Of a stretch of 64,000 nucleotides of DNA, positions 22,281 through 33,685 are shown in pieces (the stretch's first letter is position 1; each line of letters opens with the position of its first letter). The notes under the pieces were generated by a model. The model did not search any database. It was not told the origin of the DNA and saw only the letters and a list, made by a program, of their open reading frames with translations. The DNA comes from Topomyia yanbarensis (lineage: Eukaryota; Arthropoda; Insecta; Diptera; Culicidae): positions 84,752,113-84,816,112 of the forward strand of contig NC_080672.1 in assembly GCF_030247195.1 (NCBI RefSeq). The letters run 5' to 3'. Both the position numbers and the translations under genes were made by a program.

Positions 22281-24475
22281 AAATAAGAAAGAAGGAGTTC
22301 TGATCGGTTTCCAAAAAAAAAAAACAATTTGGGCTCTATGGCTGGTTATGTCCTTGTATGATTAGTTTCAGGTTCTGAGATCAACGAGAGTCTTTCATGC
22401 AAGCATTTGATATTCCCTCAATTTTCCAAATCAAATGATCGAGGCTATAGACTGGTATAATAATACAAAAGCCTAGGATGATTTGATAATCATTTACAAC
22501 CGTTAAAATTAAATGCATTTTACAACATGTGAAACCAACGCTTTATGTCTTACTCCGTATGAATACAGGTTGGCTGAAGTCGAACAGTGACTTAAAGTTT
22601 CATCTCTTCGGCAAACGTCGGGGCTACAGGCTACCTTCTAATTATAGCTTTCCTCTTGATACTTCTGGGAATTAATATCACAGCTATAACCCACCTTATT
22701 TAGGTGGTCAAAGACCGGCCATCATTAAACTGTGCGGGCCGAGAATCCTAATTGAGAACCTCTTCAATTCTACGGACGAGTTCCGTTTTCATAACAGGTT
22801 CGTGGGTAGAATCATGACGTGGCGCATCAAGCGCGAGAGACTATTTGGGCAAAAACTTGGAGGTACAGGGTACTTGAGCCCCCTCCCCCTCATACTTCCC
22901 ATGACTGGTCTCCGGATCCTCAAAACTCGAAAGTTGAATCAAAATTAGAGTGGGAAGAGCAAGCGCACGTCCGAATGCAAGTGGGTGAATGAGTCGAAGA
23001 AAAAAAAAATGGACCCACTTCACCTTCGCACGAGTTTAGTTAAGATAATTTGTTAGCTCTGAAGAATTAACAAAAATTTAAGTTGCCTGCTGCCTACCTT
23101 TCAGAAGAGTAAGCAAAAAGCGGTTCATTTTGGATGTCTTTCTAGTTGCCGGCCGATGAATACCCCGAAGAAACATATTAGTGTATTGTTGTGTGTTTGA
23201 ATCTTGAAAAGATACACATTTCCTTTGAATCGGTTGGCACTGTTCGTGCTGTTTGAGTAGTACTGAGTTGTGCTCCGCGAGCTAGGGGGCATCCTTCACA
23301 TTTATCTGTATCATGAATGTCTCATCGCAAGTGAGTCTGCTGCTAGTACTTATAGGCTGCTTATATCTGTTACCTGTTTAGCTAGTTCTATTAGGTTTTA
23401 CAAGTAATGTATGTAAAGGATCTCTTGAAGCTTGCAGCCAAGCTTGTGAAGGGCACATCGCATTGAGGGTAGGGATCAATGTTCAAGAATAAGATAACGG
23501 GAGGATTAAGGGCATCCTGCTTCTTCGAGGCAGTGCTCTAGATATCACGTTTGAACTCAGTCCTATGAAAATTTAGTATTGGAAGCAAAGTAAGCTTGAA
23601 GAAGGAAATCCTAGAAAACGATTGCGATTTTTTTATTACTGCTGTTCTACCCGAGCGAGCGACTAGACCATTGCCCATGTGTACAGTCCAAAATCACACC
23701 AATGGAATTGTGTTTTAAATAGTCTGTGAAATGGGAACAACACATACAAACACTATCATCATTGTCCTCTGGATTTCATAAACATAAAACATATCATAAT
23801 TTGAACAGTAGATTTATTGCAATTCTATATTGACGAAGACCTTTGAACTTTTTTGTCAGAAATGGTGCGAGATAGGATATGTTCGAATACAGTAAACCTA
23901 ATTAGGCGAAATCATGCCCGTCGCCTTTAACCACTTAACTTCCAACTCTTTGCCGTCATTGACATTGGCTCTTAGTTTTAGTTGGCGCTAATGTGCTTCT
24001 GAAAATCGTGACGAGTTCTACCTCTTCTGCTAGCCAGCATCAACTCAATGTAATTTATAATGCTAATGAATTAATTTGTGTACACCACCTCCGTTTCGGT
24101 ACCTTCAACTTCCTTGAGATTAAAGTGTATTAGATTCTCACGGACGCAGATGGGTGCGTTCCCATCAACACGTTTTACCAAACGATTGCTAAATCTAGTT
24201 ATCCACCATAATGACAATAGAAAAAAATTGAAACAAAAAATGCAATTAAAGCAAATTGACCATTGGAATGATTTATTTGGTCTTTTTATTGCCGCTCGCC
24301 TACTAAATATTTAATTTATTGACCTGAGATTTTTCTGCAAAGTGCTATTAATCAGGTAACATTCTGGATAAAAAAGATTTACTTTTTTTCTGCGAATCCA
24401 TTCCATCCATACTAACGACAGAGACTAACAAAAGTGCCACCTTGTTTTTCCATTACGGCTCAAGCTCATAAGCTC
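22281..24475. other. Unassigned, mostly non-repetitive sequence
   Basis: No protein-coding gene recognised over 2.2 kb and no repeat shared with the rest of the window. Could be host intergenic or intronic DNA. Confidence 0.35.
23313..23381 (+). CDS. Possible tiny ORF with signal-peptide-like sequence
   Basis: Twenty-two codons from an ATG read MNVSSQVSLLLVLIGCLYLL followed by PV and a stop. The hydrophobic core looks like a secretion signal, and GTGAGT (a donor-like site) lies just after codon 6. It could be the first exon of a secreted protein or simply a chance ORF. No downstream exon was recognised, so this is a weak call. Confidence 0.12.
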   Translation: MNVSSQVSLLLVLIGCLYLLPV

Positions 24476-24479
24476 GGAA

Positions 24480-24790
24480 CCGTTCTTCACCTGGCAGACT
24501 ACTCATGGCGCCCGACCATCGGACAACGCAGCGATAACAGGTAATTACCGACCGACAAACTCCCATAGTAGACTCGGTTGGGGTCGTAGTCTAGTGGGTG
24601 GCTAAGTAGATTGTTTTAACAGTCAACAAAGACATAGAAGAAGAAGGAGAAAAAAACAAACCACCTCAGCTTGTACAGCTGAAGCGCACTCTGCAGGGGA
24701 TGGCAATTATGTACGTGCGACAAACTCAGCTGCCCCCTTGAGAACGGCATTTGATCAGGTGGCGGTGGTTCTCTGAACTCGCTCGCCGGT
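24480..24790. promoter_or_regulatory. Cluster of E-box motifs, candidate enhancer
   Basis: CACCTG at 24488, CAGGTAATTA at 24538 (CAGGTA joined to a TAATTA homeodomain core), CAGCTG at 24676 and 24727, and CAGGTG at 24756. Five related words in about 275 bp of non-repetitive DNA is more than expected, but no test was possible and no target gene is in view. Confidence 0.25.
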
Positions 24791-24885
24791 GCAAGATAAC
24801 CTGCAACACGACACGGCCAACGCAGCTATTAATTACAGTTAATTGAGTCAATCGTTTGTATAATGTTCAATCATACAATGGAATA

Positions 24886-25284
24886 CTAGTTTGTGTCGTC
24901 TATTAGTAGATTTTGTTGATGGGTGGAGTGGATTTTCGCACGCGCTCCCGCGCTGGAAAAATATATTTCATCTGTCATTGTATTTCCGTCGTCTGGAAAA
25001 TTAGTTGGATTCTTTTTGTTCAACCTGCTATAAGAACGAAATGTTAGAGTACGGTGAAATGGTTTATCTCGTCCTCGGATAAAAACGTTTTTAACATTCC
25101 ACGGTCCGTATTTTTCTATATTATATTCAATTTTTTTTAAATTTTCTGAACCATTTTCAAACATTTCTAGCTCGACAAAAAACTCAGCGAAGTCCTCCAT
25201 AAAGGGTGAACAAGAAATTATTACAAAGCTTTCAATTGGCTTTAACTTCTTCCCAGATGAACAGAAATCAACTTTATTATACAT
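24886..25284 (-). CDS. Hypothetical 132-codon ORF
   Basis: This is the longest ORF in the window not explained by a repeat or mobile element. I do not recognise the product. It is mixed in composition, with an acidic segment around residues 30-45 (MEDFAEFFVELEMFENGSEN) and a basic one near residues 70-95 (IRGRDKPFHRTLTFRSYSRL). No signal peptide or membrane segment. Two possible starts: Met1, or the internal Met29. It lies beside the E-box cluster and has no neighbouring gene. It could be a diverged exon, a transposon relic or chance; composition alone favours none of these. Confidence 0.25.
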   Translation of the reverse strand: MYNKVDFCSSGKKLKPIESFVIISCSPFMEDFAEFFVELEMFENGSENLKKIEYNIEKYGPWNVKNVFIRGRDKPFHRTLTFRSYSRLNKKNPTNFPDDGNTMTDEIYFSSAGARAKIHSTHQQNLLIDDTN

Positions 25285-25289
25285 AAAAA

Positions 25290-26190
25290 CGATTTTGTAA
25301 TGATAGTAGCATCTATTCTTCAGGTAGAAGCGCTCGAGCCATTTACAGTTGACTGGAACGAAGCTTGAATATTTTCAATGATTACCTAAAATAGTGCAAA
25401 ATTTTTACCAACGCGGCAAAAGCACAACAAATTACTGTTCTGAGGAGTTTTTTGCTTCAAAACAGTGAGTGCCCAGCAAACCAGCTTTCGTATATAAAAG
25501 TTTACAATAAATTACAAATAATGACAGACTAAATCAAAATTACAAATAGTGCAAGCAAAAATTATGTTTTGTTGTAAAATGTTCAAATAAAATGCAAATC
25601 TGTGAACGAAATACAATGTTGACTTGAAGATATTTATTAGTCCATTACAACTTAAAACAAAATTGTACATGAGGAATAATAAAGACAATTTTGAAACATT
25701 GTATAGAAATTAATTCGCGATTGGATTAAACTGCAAAATCGTTCAAAAAAAGTCACCTCCTTATAGCACGTCGCAAATTCTCTGCCAGACTAGTTCAATA
25801 TTTTAGCAATAAAAATGGCTTGAGTACAGAATGTAGGTTGTGATTTGACAGGTATAGAAGGTATCATTGGAGTGCCATATTTAGGTTGGATTATGGTATT
25901 TTTAGATCGTAATCACAACGCGATAAAAATGATCAAATAAAATCGTTGCTTGACAGTGTATAAATAGATGAGTACATAGTGGCTATACTGGGAATACGAA
26001 GATCTCAGGTTCGAAACTGGAAGTAAATCGTAACAGGTAATTTTAATAATTGATGTTCCAGTAACTCCAACATCACCCATGAAAAACACTGTAACTGTGT
26101 CTTATAACAGAATTATGGAAATTTCATCCTGATTTTTTATTTTCATAATATTATTTTTTTTAAAAAATACTTCTTGTTACCATATTGGGG
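25290..26190. other. Unassigned AT-rich sequence
   Basis: No recognised gene. Tracts rich in TTACAAAT and AAATTACA occur at 25500-25600. Confidence 0.3.
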
Positions 26191-26197
26191 ACCTTAA

Positions 26198-26716
26198 CCC
26201 ATTCATGCCCATGTTGTTTGTGGACAACAACGTTTTTAAACAGCTATAACTTTTGTTTGAGGCAAGATTTCTTCACAAAAATAAGTAAGGCTAATAAATG
26301 TGACTATCGACCTTCATTTGAGTACTAACAGTTGCAAGGATCAGCTCTGGAACTGAAGTTATTGCAATTAGTCTGATTGGATTCCGATGTAGCAGTGCTG
26401 CCAGGAACAGTTTATGTTGACGACAGAAAATGAATTTTTCATATATCTTTGTTATGTTGCAATATTTTCGAAAACTAATAAAATTTGTCATTTTAGACTG
26501 TCATTGGGTACCTTTTCCACACAATTGGACTATTGTAAATATTCTAGAAGGATAGCATTGAGCATTAGAAGGTAAAAATTGAGCAGCTTCTAGCACTGCA
26601 AGGGAAGCACCTATCTTTATGAAAAAAGGCTTTTCGTGTTTATTGATCCCACTGTTTTCAAGGAAAAACAGTTTTGAAACCATACATGCACTAGATAAAA
26701 GTTGGGCATGAAAGGG
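26198..26716 (+). mobile_element. piggyBac-type MITE, uninterrupted copy
   Basis: 519 bp flanked by TTAA at 26194-26197 and 26717-26720. Termini CCCATTCATGCCCA and the inverse of CCCTTTCATGCCCAAC. TTAA targets and CCC-starting ends are typical of piggyBac. No transposase; the 60- to 66-codon minus ORFs are conserved only because the DNA is. Two other copies (5012-7587; 48814-54812) carry insertions. Confidence 0.9.
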
Positions 26717-26720
26717 TTAA

Positions 26721-28409
26721 GCTGCATATACCTCCATGTGTGATTGTAAAGTTGATCATATATAAACTCAAAATGATTAGCTAGATGATTGCATAATGCT
26801 TCTGTTGAGATCAAAATACGTCGTAAATCACACAGTTCTACTATACCGATTTATTGTACGTATACGGCCTCCACTTTTGTTCACATAGAAGAGATCTGTG
26901 CATTTTATACAATCAATTCATAGCGTTGAAGAGTACAGTTAATCAAATTGCAACTTATTAAAGTGAATCAAAATGTTGGCTGAGTGTTTTTGATGTTAGA
27001 ATGTTTGAGGAATACAATGGCACTAGAATTTTCGAAATTCAAATATGTATTGTGAAAAAATGTACTTTTAATTTTTGATTGGAAAAATTGCCAAGTTGGC
27101 AGCACTGTCGCTAACAACTAGTATATTTTCTGTATTCCTTGAACAATTTCCTCTAAAAAATATCTCGCGGATTGATTCTAGGGTAAATGTCACCGGAAAT
27201 ATAATCAAAAGAAAATCTAGGTTTTAGAAAATATGTTAAGACGGGGCGTGCTCTCATGGAATGAAGAGTTGTTAAATTGACACAAAAATTTGGATATTCC
27301 CTTAATGATTTTATTAAATTCATTCTTTTTATTCATTTGATATATTCATTTTATTAATTTCACTAATTTTATTCCGTTGATTTATTTTTTTTTTCAATTT
27401 GTTTATTTGATAAGGCACGTATGCGTTAGCTTAAAGGTGCCATTTTTTCATTGTTTTACATTTTGAATTTCTTAAAACTAGAGGGTTACACATTTCAATA
27501 TTATTTTGTTTTATATAATGAAACTAAAAAAAAACTTTCCAGCTAACTTATACATATAAAAGTGGGTATAATATAATATTCGTAAGATTTGGGGGACGGA
27601 TCATTTTGTGTGTTCTTTTTATAGTAATTCACTTTATGATTTATAGAAGGGAGGTTGTAGGAGAAATTAATTATTAACTAAGCGGAACATTTTACAAGCT
27701 TATTAACTAGAAATAATTAGAGAGAGTGGTTCAAGATTAGGGGGAATTAATTAGGGCTATTTTAAAGTAGTGGTACTGTTGTGCATTTCTTAACGAGATT
27801 AAATATTGATCAACTAAAACTAGAAGATAGGGGGGCACATAAGTTTTGGGAAGATATTCAAGGGGAGAAGGGGGTGAAGTCATACATCTGTGTATCAGAG
27901 ACATGGGAGAGAGGGTGGACAAGGCTGAGGGGGGGGGGGTATAAACTTTCAGTTTCCGGCATCAGGAATCAACGGCCACGATTACATATTCGAACGGATG
28001 TATCAAGTATTGGGACGCCGGGCGGTTTTCCTCGAGCCGGCAGGGGTTCCTCCAGACGATTTCATAGTACGGCTCAGATACGGATCGGAAACACACCGCG
28101 CTGTGCGTGTGATGTTGTACTGTAGATCTCGTGTTGTTGGTTTATTCGACAGATGTTTTGTCTCGTCTTGGAGTCGTATCAAATCATCGTTGGGTTACGG
28201 TAGGCGGAAGAGGGCACTTCTGGGAATGATAAGAGAAAAGATAGGGGCATTTAAATTTGGATTTTGATGGTTTTGAGGAACGTGTATATAAGGGACATGT
28301 AGAGAATATCGCGGCTTGCTAGTACATCTCGAACCGGGACATTGGGTGATCTTCCTCGGGCCCGAAGGGAATCGAATAGTTGAGATCTGGCAGAACAGTA
28401 CTCGGCGCC
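26721..28409. other. Unassigned sequence with a T-rich tract
   Basis: 27300-27410 is ATTCATTT/TTTATT-rich. 27580-28409 is richer in G on the plus strand. Two segments (about 28000-28050 and 28320-28375) share GGGAC..GGGYG.TYTTCCTCGRGCC, suggesting an old partial duplication. No gene recognised. Confidence 0.35.
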
Positions 28410-28428
28410 GTTGATTTATTTTGTTAAT
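28410..28428 (+). repeat. Left target-site duplication of the SINE
   Basis: GTTGATTTATTTTGTTAAT, repeated exactly at 28945-28963. Confidence 0.8.
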
Positions 28429-28944
28429 GACGGCGCCGGTGGTTGAGTGGTAAGCGTAACCGCCACTCATTCCAGTTGGTCTGTGTTCAATTCCTGCCGA
28501 GGTCGTTGAGATTTTGATGAGGTGAAGAAGTCTGTGGTCGCGTCTTCTTTCGGAAGGGAAGTGAAGCGTTGGTGGTCCCCGGCCCCATGAGTTGATGGAT
28601 CGATATCTAGTCCAGATAGTGGAGTCACCTCTCTGGCGTCGGTAAAGAAGAAGTAGAATCTAACTTCTATACTTGCTAACAAATATCCTCCTCCCGTGGT
28701 ACTTGTGGAGTGCGCTGTAGTATATACGGCCTCTAGCAAAAGCAAGTATCGGACTAACCATTCCTTCCCTTTCCTTTCGCGATCTACGTTCAAGCCTGGC
28801 CGGCGCCGGTATTGATCAATAATCACTTTAGGATTACCAGGAGTTGGACATTGAAAGATGTTTCGCTACTCCCAAGCATAATTATCTACTGATTCCCCGT
28901 GCAACTTCAGCTAGTCCAGATCGATAATGGAGTAGCAGACAGGT
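28429..28944 (+). mobile_element. tRNA-derived SINE with 19-bp target duplication
   Basis: The 5' end has a tRNA-like region: an A-box-like TGGTTGAGTGGTAAGCG and, about 40 nt on, a B-box-like GTGTTCAATTCC, the layout of an internal RNA polymerase III promoter. An exact 19-bp direct repeat flanks the 516-bp element, as expected of LINE-mediated insertion. There is no A tail before the right duplication. GCGCCGG occurs at the start and again near 28802. No protein is expected. Confidence 0.7.
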
Positions 28945-28963
28945 GTTGATTTATTTTGTTAAT
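28945..28963 (+). repeat. Right target-site duplication of the SINE
   Basis: Exact copy of 28410-28428. Confidence 0.8.
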
Positions 28964-28999
28964 TTTATTAGATTTAATTATTTTATTTATTCCATCTTT

Positions 29000-29450
29000 T
29001 TACATTTCTTATAAAAGAAATGTATAGAATTCGCTCAAACTTTCAAGATTTTTTCCGAGGCCCGGAGGGCCGAGTCTTATATACCAATCGACTCAGCTCG
29101 ACGATTTGGGACAATGTCTGTGTGTGTGTCTGTGTGTGTGTATGTGACGGACAAATTCTCATTCGTGTTTCTCAGCAATGGCTGAACCGATCTTTTCCAA
29201 ACCAATTTTAAATGAAAGAACTAAAAAACAGTATGAACGCTACTAATTTGTTTTTGATTCTGATGTTTAGTTTCCAAGATATGAATGTTTGAATGCGCAA
29301 AAATTACGTTTTTTGCAGTTTTTTTAAAATATCTGCCGAAATTGACAATGTAGATTAACAATTTATATGTTTTTAGACAGCGAATACAACGAATACCTAT
29401 CGAACAAGCTATAGATTGTTGAAATCGGACTATTATCAAAAGAGATATTT
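29000..29450 (+). repeat. Interspersed repeat, ATTTCTTATAAAAGAAAT type, copy 1
   Basis: Begins with a small hairpin (ACATTTCTTATAAAAGAAATGT-like, shortened here to ATTTCTTATAAAAGAAAT), then TTCGCTCAAACTTT, GGCCCGGAGGGCCGAGTCT and a GT microsatellite. The same order occurs at 42575-43030. Confidence 0.8.
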
Positions 29451-30540
29451 AACATTAAATGCGGACGAAAGATTTTTATCATTTCCCATAGCCAGAAATA
29501 TGACCAAAAACATGTAATCTATTATTAACGCCAAAACGGCTTATTTTAGGTCAATAGTATCTTCGGAGAATTTAATGGAGGCAATATGCCCTTTCTTTTG
29601 GTATTGTGCTTTTGCTGATTAATCCCCCTATGAGTGAGATATTTTCACAATTTTTTTTGGAAGTGATTATATCGAAATGATGCCTTCAGCAAATTTGTAG
29701 CTCTTACTTTTGCGAATAACGTTACTGAAGACTTCAAATATCTATTTTGAATACTTTAAAAGTTATGGCTTGTTGTTTGTTGATTACTCTTTGTCGCCTA
29801 TTTATTGTTCAATATAGTAATAATCCATTGAAATAAGCCAAACATTATTTCGATAAAACGAATTTTGTATTTCATTTTACTATCTACAACCGATAGAAAT
29901 AATCACCGAACACTTCCAAGTTATCTGGAAGGAACTTGATAACTTATCAGTACAAAAATGTTCATTTGTGCGAACTTTCTGACTGCAATTTTGCTAACTT
30001 ATAACCATCGGATCGATCTGAAACATATCGGAAAATGAAAAGCGAAATAAATAACTCCAAGCAACGGCGTAGCCAAGAGAAGGTTTTGGGGTTTAACACC
30101 ATACAACCCCCCAACCCCCCCCCCCACAACACCCAAAAAAAATTGGATTGAAGTTGAAAATTTATTGATGCAGACTGATTTAATTCAATATTACAATAAC
30201 AATTATCTGATCCGTAGATTGATAACCTGTTGTTGTAAACATCATGAGGACTTTTGATAAATTGTCGGAATGGGGTCCTGATATGTAACTGATCTCTTGG
30301 TTTTGATTTCACAGTTGTCTAATAGCATCAATATCAAATTCCTGTCTGAAAACATTCCAATAGAAAATTCCAGAGTTTTGTAATCAATCATAATCCTCAG
30401 ATTTATTTTCAAATTGATCTCGTTTTTGTAGAGATGTACTGTAATAAGGGTCTTTATTTAATAGGAAGCGAAGTTAAAATTGATTTAATTCTATGAAACA
30501 TAGAACTGCTCAACGAAAAATGCATAAATTTCAACAATTG
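29451..30540. other. Unassigned AT-rich sequence
   Basis: No gene. A C-run at 30107-30125 follows a GGCGTAGCCAAG word often seen at repeat ends. Confidence 0.3.
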
Positions 30541-30544
30541 CTTA

Positions 30545-30965
30545 AAATGTTTTTGCCTTTCTCATTCACTCTAAAATTCGTCGATCTAATCCCGACCGGG
30601 AGGACCGAGTGTCATATGCTAATCGACTCAGTTCGTCGAGATCGGAAAAGGTCTGTGTGTGTATGTATGTCTGTATGTATGTGTGTGTATGTGTGTATGT
30701 GGAAAAAATGTGACCTCTGTTAATCAGAGATGGCTGGATCGATTTGCACAAAGTTAGTCTCAAATGAAAGGTACAATCTTCCCATCGGCTGCTATTGAAT
30801 TTTTTATTGATTGGACTTCCGGTTCCGGAGTTACGAGTTGAAGAGTGCAATCACACAACAAATTCCCATATAAACTGAAATGAAAAATTTTCAAAATCAA
30901 ATTTGTATTTTTGATGCCAAATGACATTATAATGCATGAAACATTGAGATTTGATGTAAACTCGA
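30545..30965 (+). repeat. Interspersed repeat with GTATGT microsatellite, second copy
   Basis: Aligns with 11290-11790; starts TTTGCCTTTCTCATTCACTC and includes GTCTCAAATGAAAGGTACAA and GGTTCCGGAGTTACGAGTTG. Confidence 0.8.
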
Positions 30966-31409
30966 AAAAATAACGTTTGACAAAAATTGATTTTTTTGGA
31001 CTTTGGTACTTATTTGCTCTGTTACTATTTTCTGAAAAATTAATTCTGCATAATTTTAAAACTTCAAAAATTACGGTTTCGGAATTATGCCGTTTAGACA
31101 TTAAGATCGATTTTCACCAAACCCCCACCAATTGTAAAATTGGTATTGTAAAAAAACGTAAGGGCGATACTTCAATGCTGATAGGTGGGACCGAAAAAGT
31201 AAACAATCGCCAAAGTATATAGTCATACTATATATACAATCATTTTGTCAATTTCAATAGCAAACACAAATTTTAATTTAATAACTTCAAATACTTCATG
31301 AAGTTTTGGGTTTCGATCACTGAATCATGCAATCTAGGATGTAAAAAACACAATAGTTCTAAATTGGAAATAAAACCAAGTCTGGAAATATGCACTGTTG
31401 ATTTTCTTT
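30966..31409. other. Unassigned sequence
   Basis: An 81-codon ORF (30977-31222) has no recognised motif. Confidence 0.3.
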
Positions 31410-32153
31410 TAATGCACTATGAGTCACAAGGGCGATTTTTCGGTACAAAAATCAATAACTCCCAAACCGTTCATTTTAGAGAAATTATGTCTGAGAGAAT
31501 ATTTTTGGGGATTAAATTCGCTTTCTTTTAAAGTAAAATGTAGCTAGGGTGGTCCTCTCAAACATTCTTTTCGAAAAATTATTTTTCGAACAAAATGGTA
31601 TAGCAAGGTACTTACTTCAGCAAAGTTGTAGAAAAATGTTTTTCAGTTAACATTTTCAAATGAATTAAAGTTATAGCACTATCGGTTTTTATGTTATAAT
31701 TATTTTTATTCTTTAACTTAGGGTGTTTCTGAAAAAGTCAGTTTTTTAACTATAACTTTTTAAATAGTTAGTCTATCTTCATACTCTCTATGAAGCAATT
31801 TTAGTACTTTTCATTGCGCATATTTCTGCTGAAGAATGTGAATCGATATCATTTTTCGTTATCGAGTTACGATCATTTTTTTAAATAAAAATGATAGTTT
31901 TCAATGTCCTCTAACTCAGAAGGTTGCAAAAACTAGCAGCTAAATTTGTACTCTTTTGAAAGTGCATCAAAAATACTATAAAATATTTCCAAATCAAAGT
32001 CAGCATTTTTGCCCTTCGATGTCAAATATAAACAACAACACCACGAGTCGTGACAGTTTAATTGGTATCAATCTCATTCATGAATCGAATCGCAGTAGCC
32101 GACGACTGCTTTGATCAACGCGTGTAGTGCTTTGTATTATTAGTGCTGTTAAA

Positions 32154-32474
32154 ATGCATAAAATAAAGTTGTTCGATCTCTGGAAAGTGGCCAAAGGTGA
32201 AAATAAAAATAAAATAAAAGTTGTGTTTGAGGAAATAATGAGATAATTTGATGTGGGACAAAATGAAAAAAATAAGTTCACTCAGAATGCAAAAGCTATA
32301 ACAATTAAAACATGTAAAAGGTTTGATCAATTTTGGAAAGACAGTAATCGAATTGAGACGAAAGTGCTCGATAAAAATTCGAAATATTTTGAGAAGCCGT
32401 TAACAGTTCCTACAAAAGATTCAAACTGCACTTCCTCCCACACCAGCATTCACAGAAATTCGTCGCTTACTTAG
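32154..32474 (+). pseudogene. Decayed element ORF, first part
   Basis: From the ATG at 32154 the frame reads MHKIKLFDLWKVAKGENKNK, meets a TGA-type break before FDVG, and continues with KTCKRFDQFWKDSNRIETKV and DKNSKYFEK. Copy B has the KTCKRFDQFWKDS segment with near-identical residues (55242-55487, minus), so the frame was once coding. I do not recognise the protein: it is basic and Lys-rich, with no visible catalytic triad. It lies just inside the left inverted terminus, with a TATA-poor leader between. Confidence 0.5.
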
Positions 32475-32503
32475 AACAGAATGAAGGGTAATCCTTAATT
32501 TAT

Positions 32504-32866
32504 TTGCTTTTTAAGGCAAAATGCGCTACATTTTATATTATGTCGACACTTCCATTACCAACAAGTTTCATGAGCGAACAAGGAGCTGAGGCTCGGAACG
32601 ATCGACTGAGTCACGGTAGAAATTGTTCAAGAGTCGCGAACATGGAAGATGTTTTCTTTAGAGCAATGAACTCGTCTAATCCGGTTCTTGCAGTTAGAAG
32701 ATCCCGATACAGTAAACGCACTGAAATAAGTTCAATATTAAATGAGTTAGCACTTTGAGAAAAGAGACACGATTCAGATAACTATAACGACGACGATGCT
32801 GATGATGTTGATGATTGTGATTATAATAATTATGAGGATGACGATGATAATAAAGTAGTTACGTAG
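32504..32866 (+). pseudogene. Decayed element ORF, second part with acidic tail
   Basis: The frame runs to a TGA at 32756-32758, where copy B has TGG (Trp), then continues as EKRHDSDNYNDDDADDVDDC to a stop at about 32866. The Asp-rich tail is shared with copy B (54953-55138, minus). Copy B lacks or has replaced about 0.2 kb upstream of the tail. Function unknown; acidic tails are common and not diagnostic. Confidence 0.5.
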
Positions 32867-33685
32867 AATAGTAAAATAAATATCTGTCTGAGCCTAATGT
32901 TTTCAATATTTGTGTACATATATTTGACAAGCTCAAAAAATCATTTAACAACTCGACTTTTTGATCTAGTAAAGCAGGTTCTAAATGGCAATGACCAGAC
33001 CCTTAAAAACAGCCGTATGCTGATGTCATTTAATCATAATGTTGATGTCAACATTTTTCGCTGAATGACAAAAAAGCAAAAGTTGATTTTGAGATATTTT
33101 ACAGTATTTTTGATGCACTTTCGAAAGAGTACAAATTTAGCTGCTAGTTTTTGCAACCTTCTGAGTTAGTCATTGTAAACTATCATTTTTATTTAAAGAA
33201 ATGATCGTAATTCGATAACGAAAAATGATATCGATTCACATTCTTCAGCAAAATATGCGCAATGAAAAGTACTAAAATTGCTTCATAGAGAGTATGAAGA
33301 TAGACTAACTATTTAAAAAGTTATAGTTAAAAAACTGACTTTTTCAGAAACACTAAAATGACACCCTAAGATAAAGAAGAAAAATAATTATAACATGAAA
33401 ACCGATAATGCTATAATGCTATAACTTTGATGCATTTGAAAATGTTACTTGAAAAACATTTTTCTACAACTTTGCTGAAGTAAGTACCTTGCTACACCAT
33501 TTAGTTCTAAACATAATTTTTCGAAAATAATGTTTGAGAGGACCACCATAGCTACATTTTGCTTTAAAAGTAAGAAAATTTAATTTCCAAAAATATTCTC
33601 TCAGACATAATTTCTCTAAAATGAACGGTTTGGAAGTTATTGATTTTTGTACCGAAAAACCGCCCTTGTGACCCATAGTGGAATG

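Larger units (their letters stand above)
31415..33680 (+). mobile_element. DNA transposon with about 0.6-kb inverted termini (CACTATG ends), copy A
   Basis: The left end reads CACTATGAGTCACAAGGGCG; the right end is the inverse of CACTATGGGTCACAAGGGCG. Inverted arms extend to about 32010 and from about 33060. Flanks TAATG (31410-31414) and GAATG (33681-33685) agree at four of five bases, in line with a 5-bp duplication. The roughly 1-kb centre carries a decayed ORF. CACTATG resembles the CAC..TG heptamer of Transib ends, and Transib makes 5-bp duplications; CMC elements also start CACTA but make shorter ones. I see no DDE transposase, so assignment is tentative. Confidence 0.8.

Noticed and set aside
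24588..24620. tRNA A-box-like TAGTCTAGTGG
   Set aside because: No B-box or foldable cloverleaf downstream.
26501..26683. ORF conserved between two MITE copies (VSKLFFLEN..KHEKP)
   Set aside because: Similarity is explained by DNA identity of MITE copies; the frame is short, and a 0.5-kb MITE is not expected to code.
31415..33680. Firm assignment to Transib or to the CMC group
   Set aside because: Terminal heptamer and duplication length favour Transib, but no transposase is present, so only a tentative label is justified.
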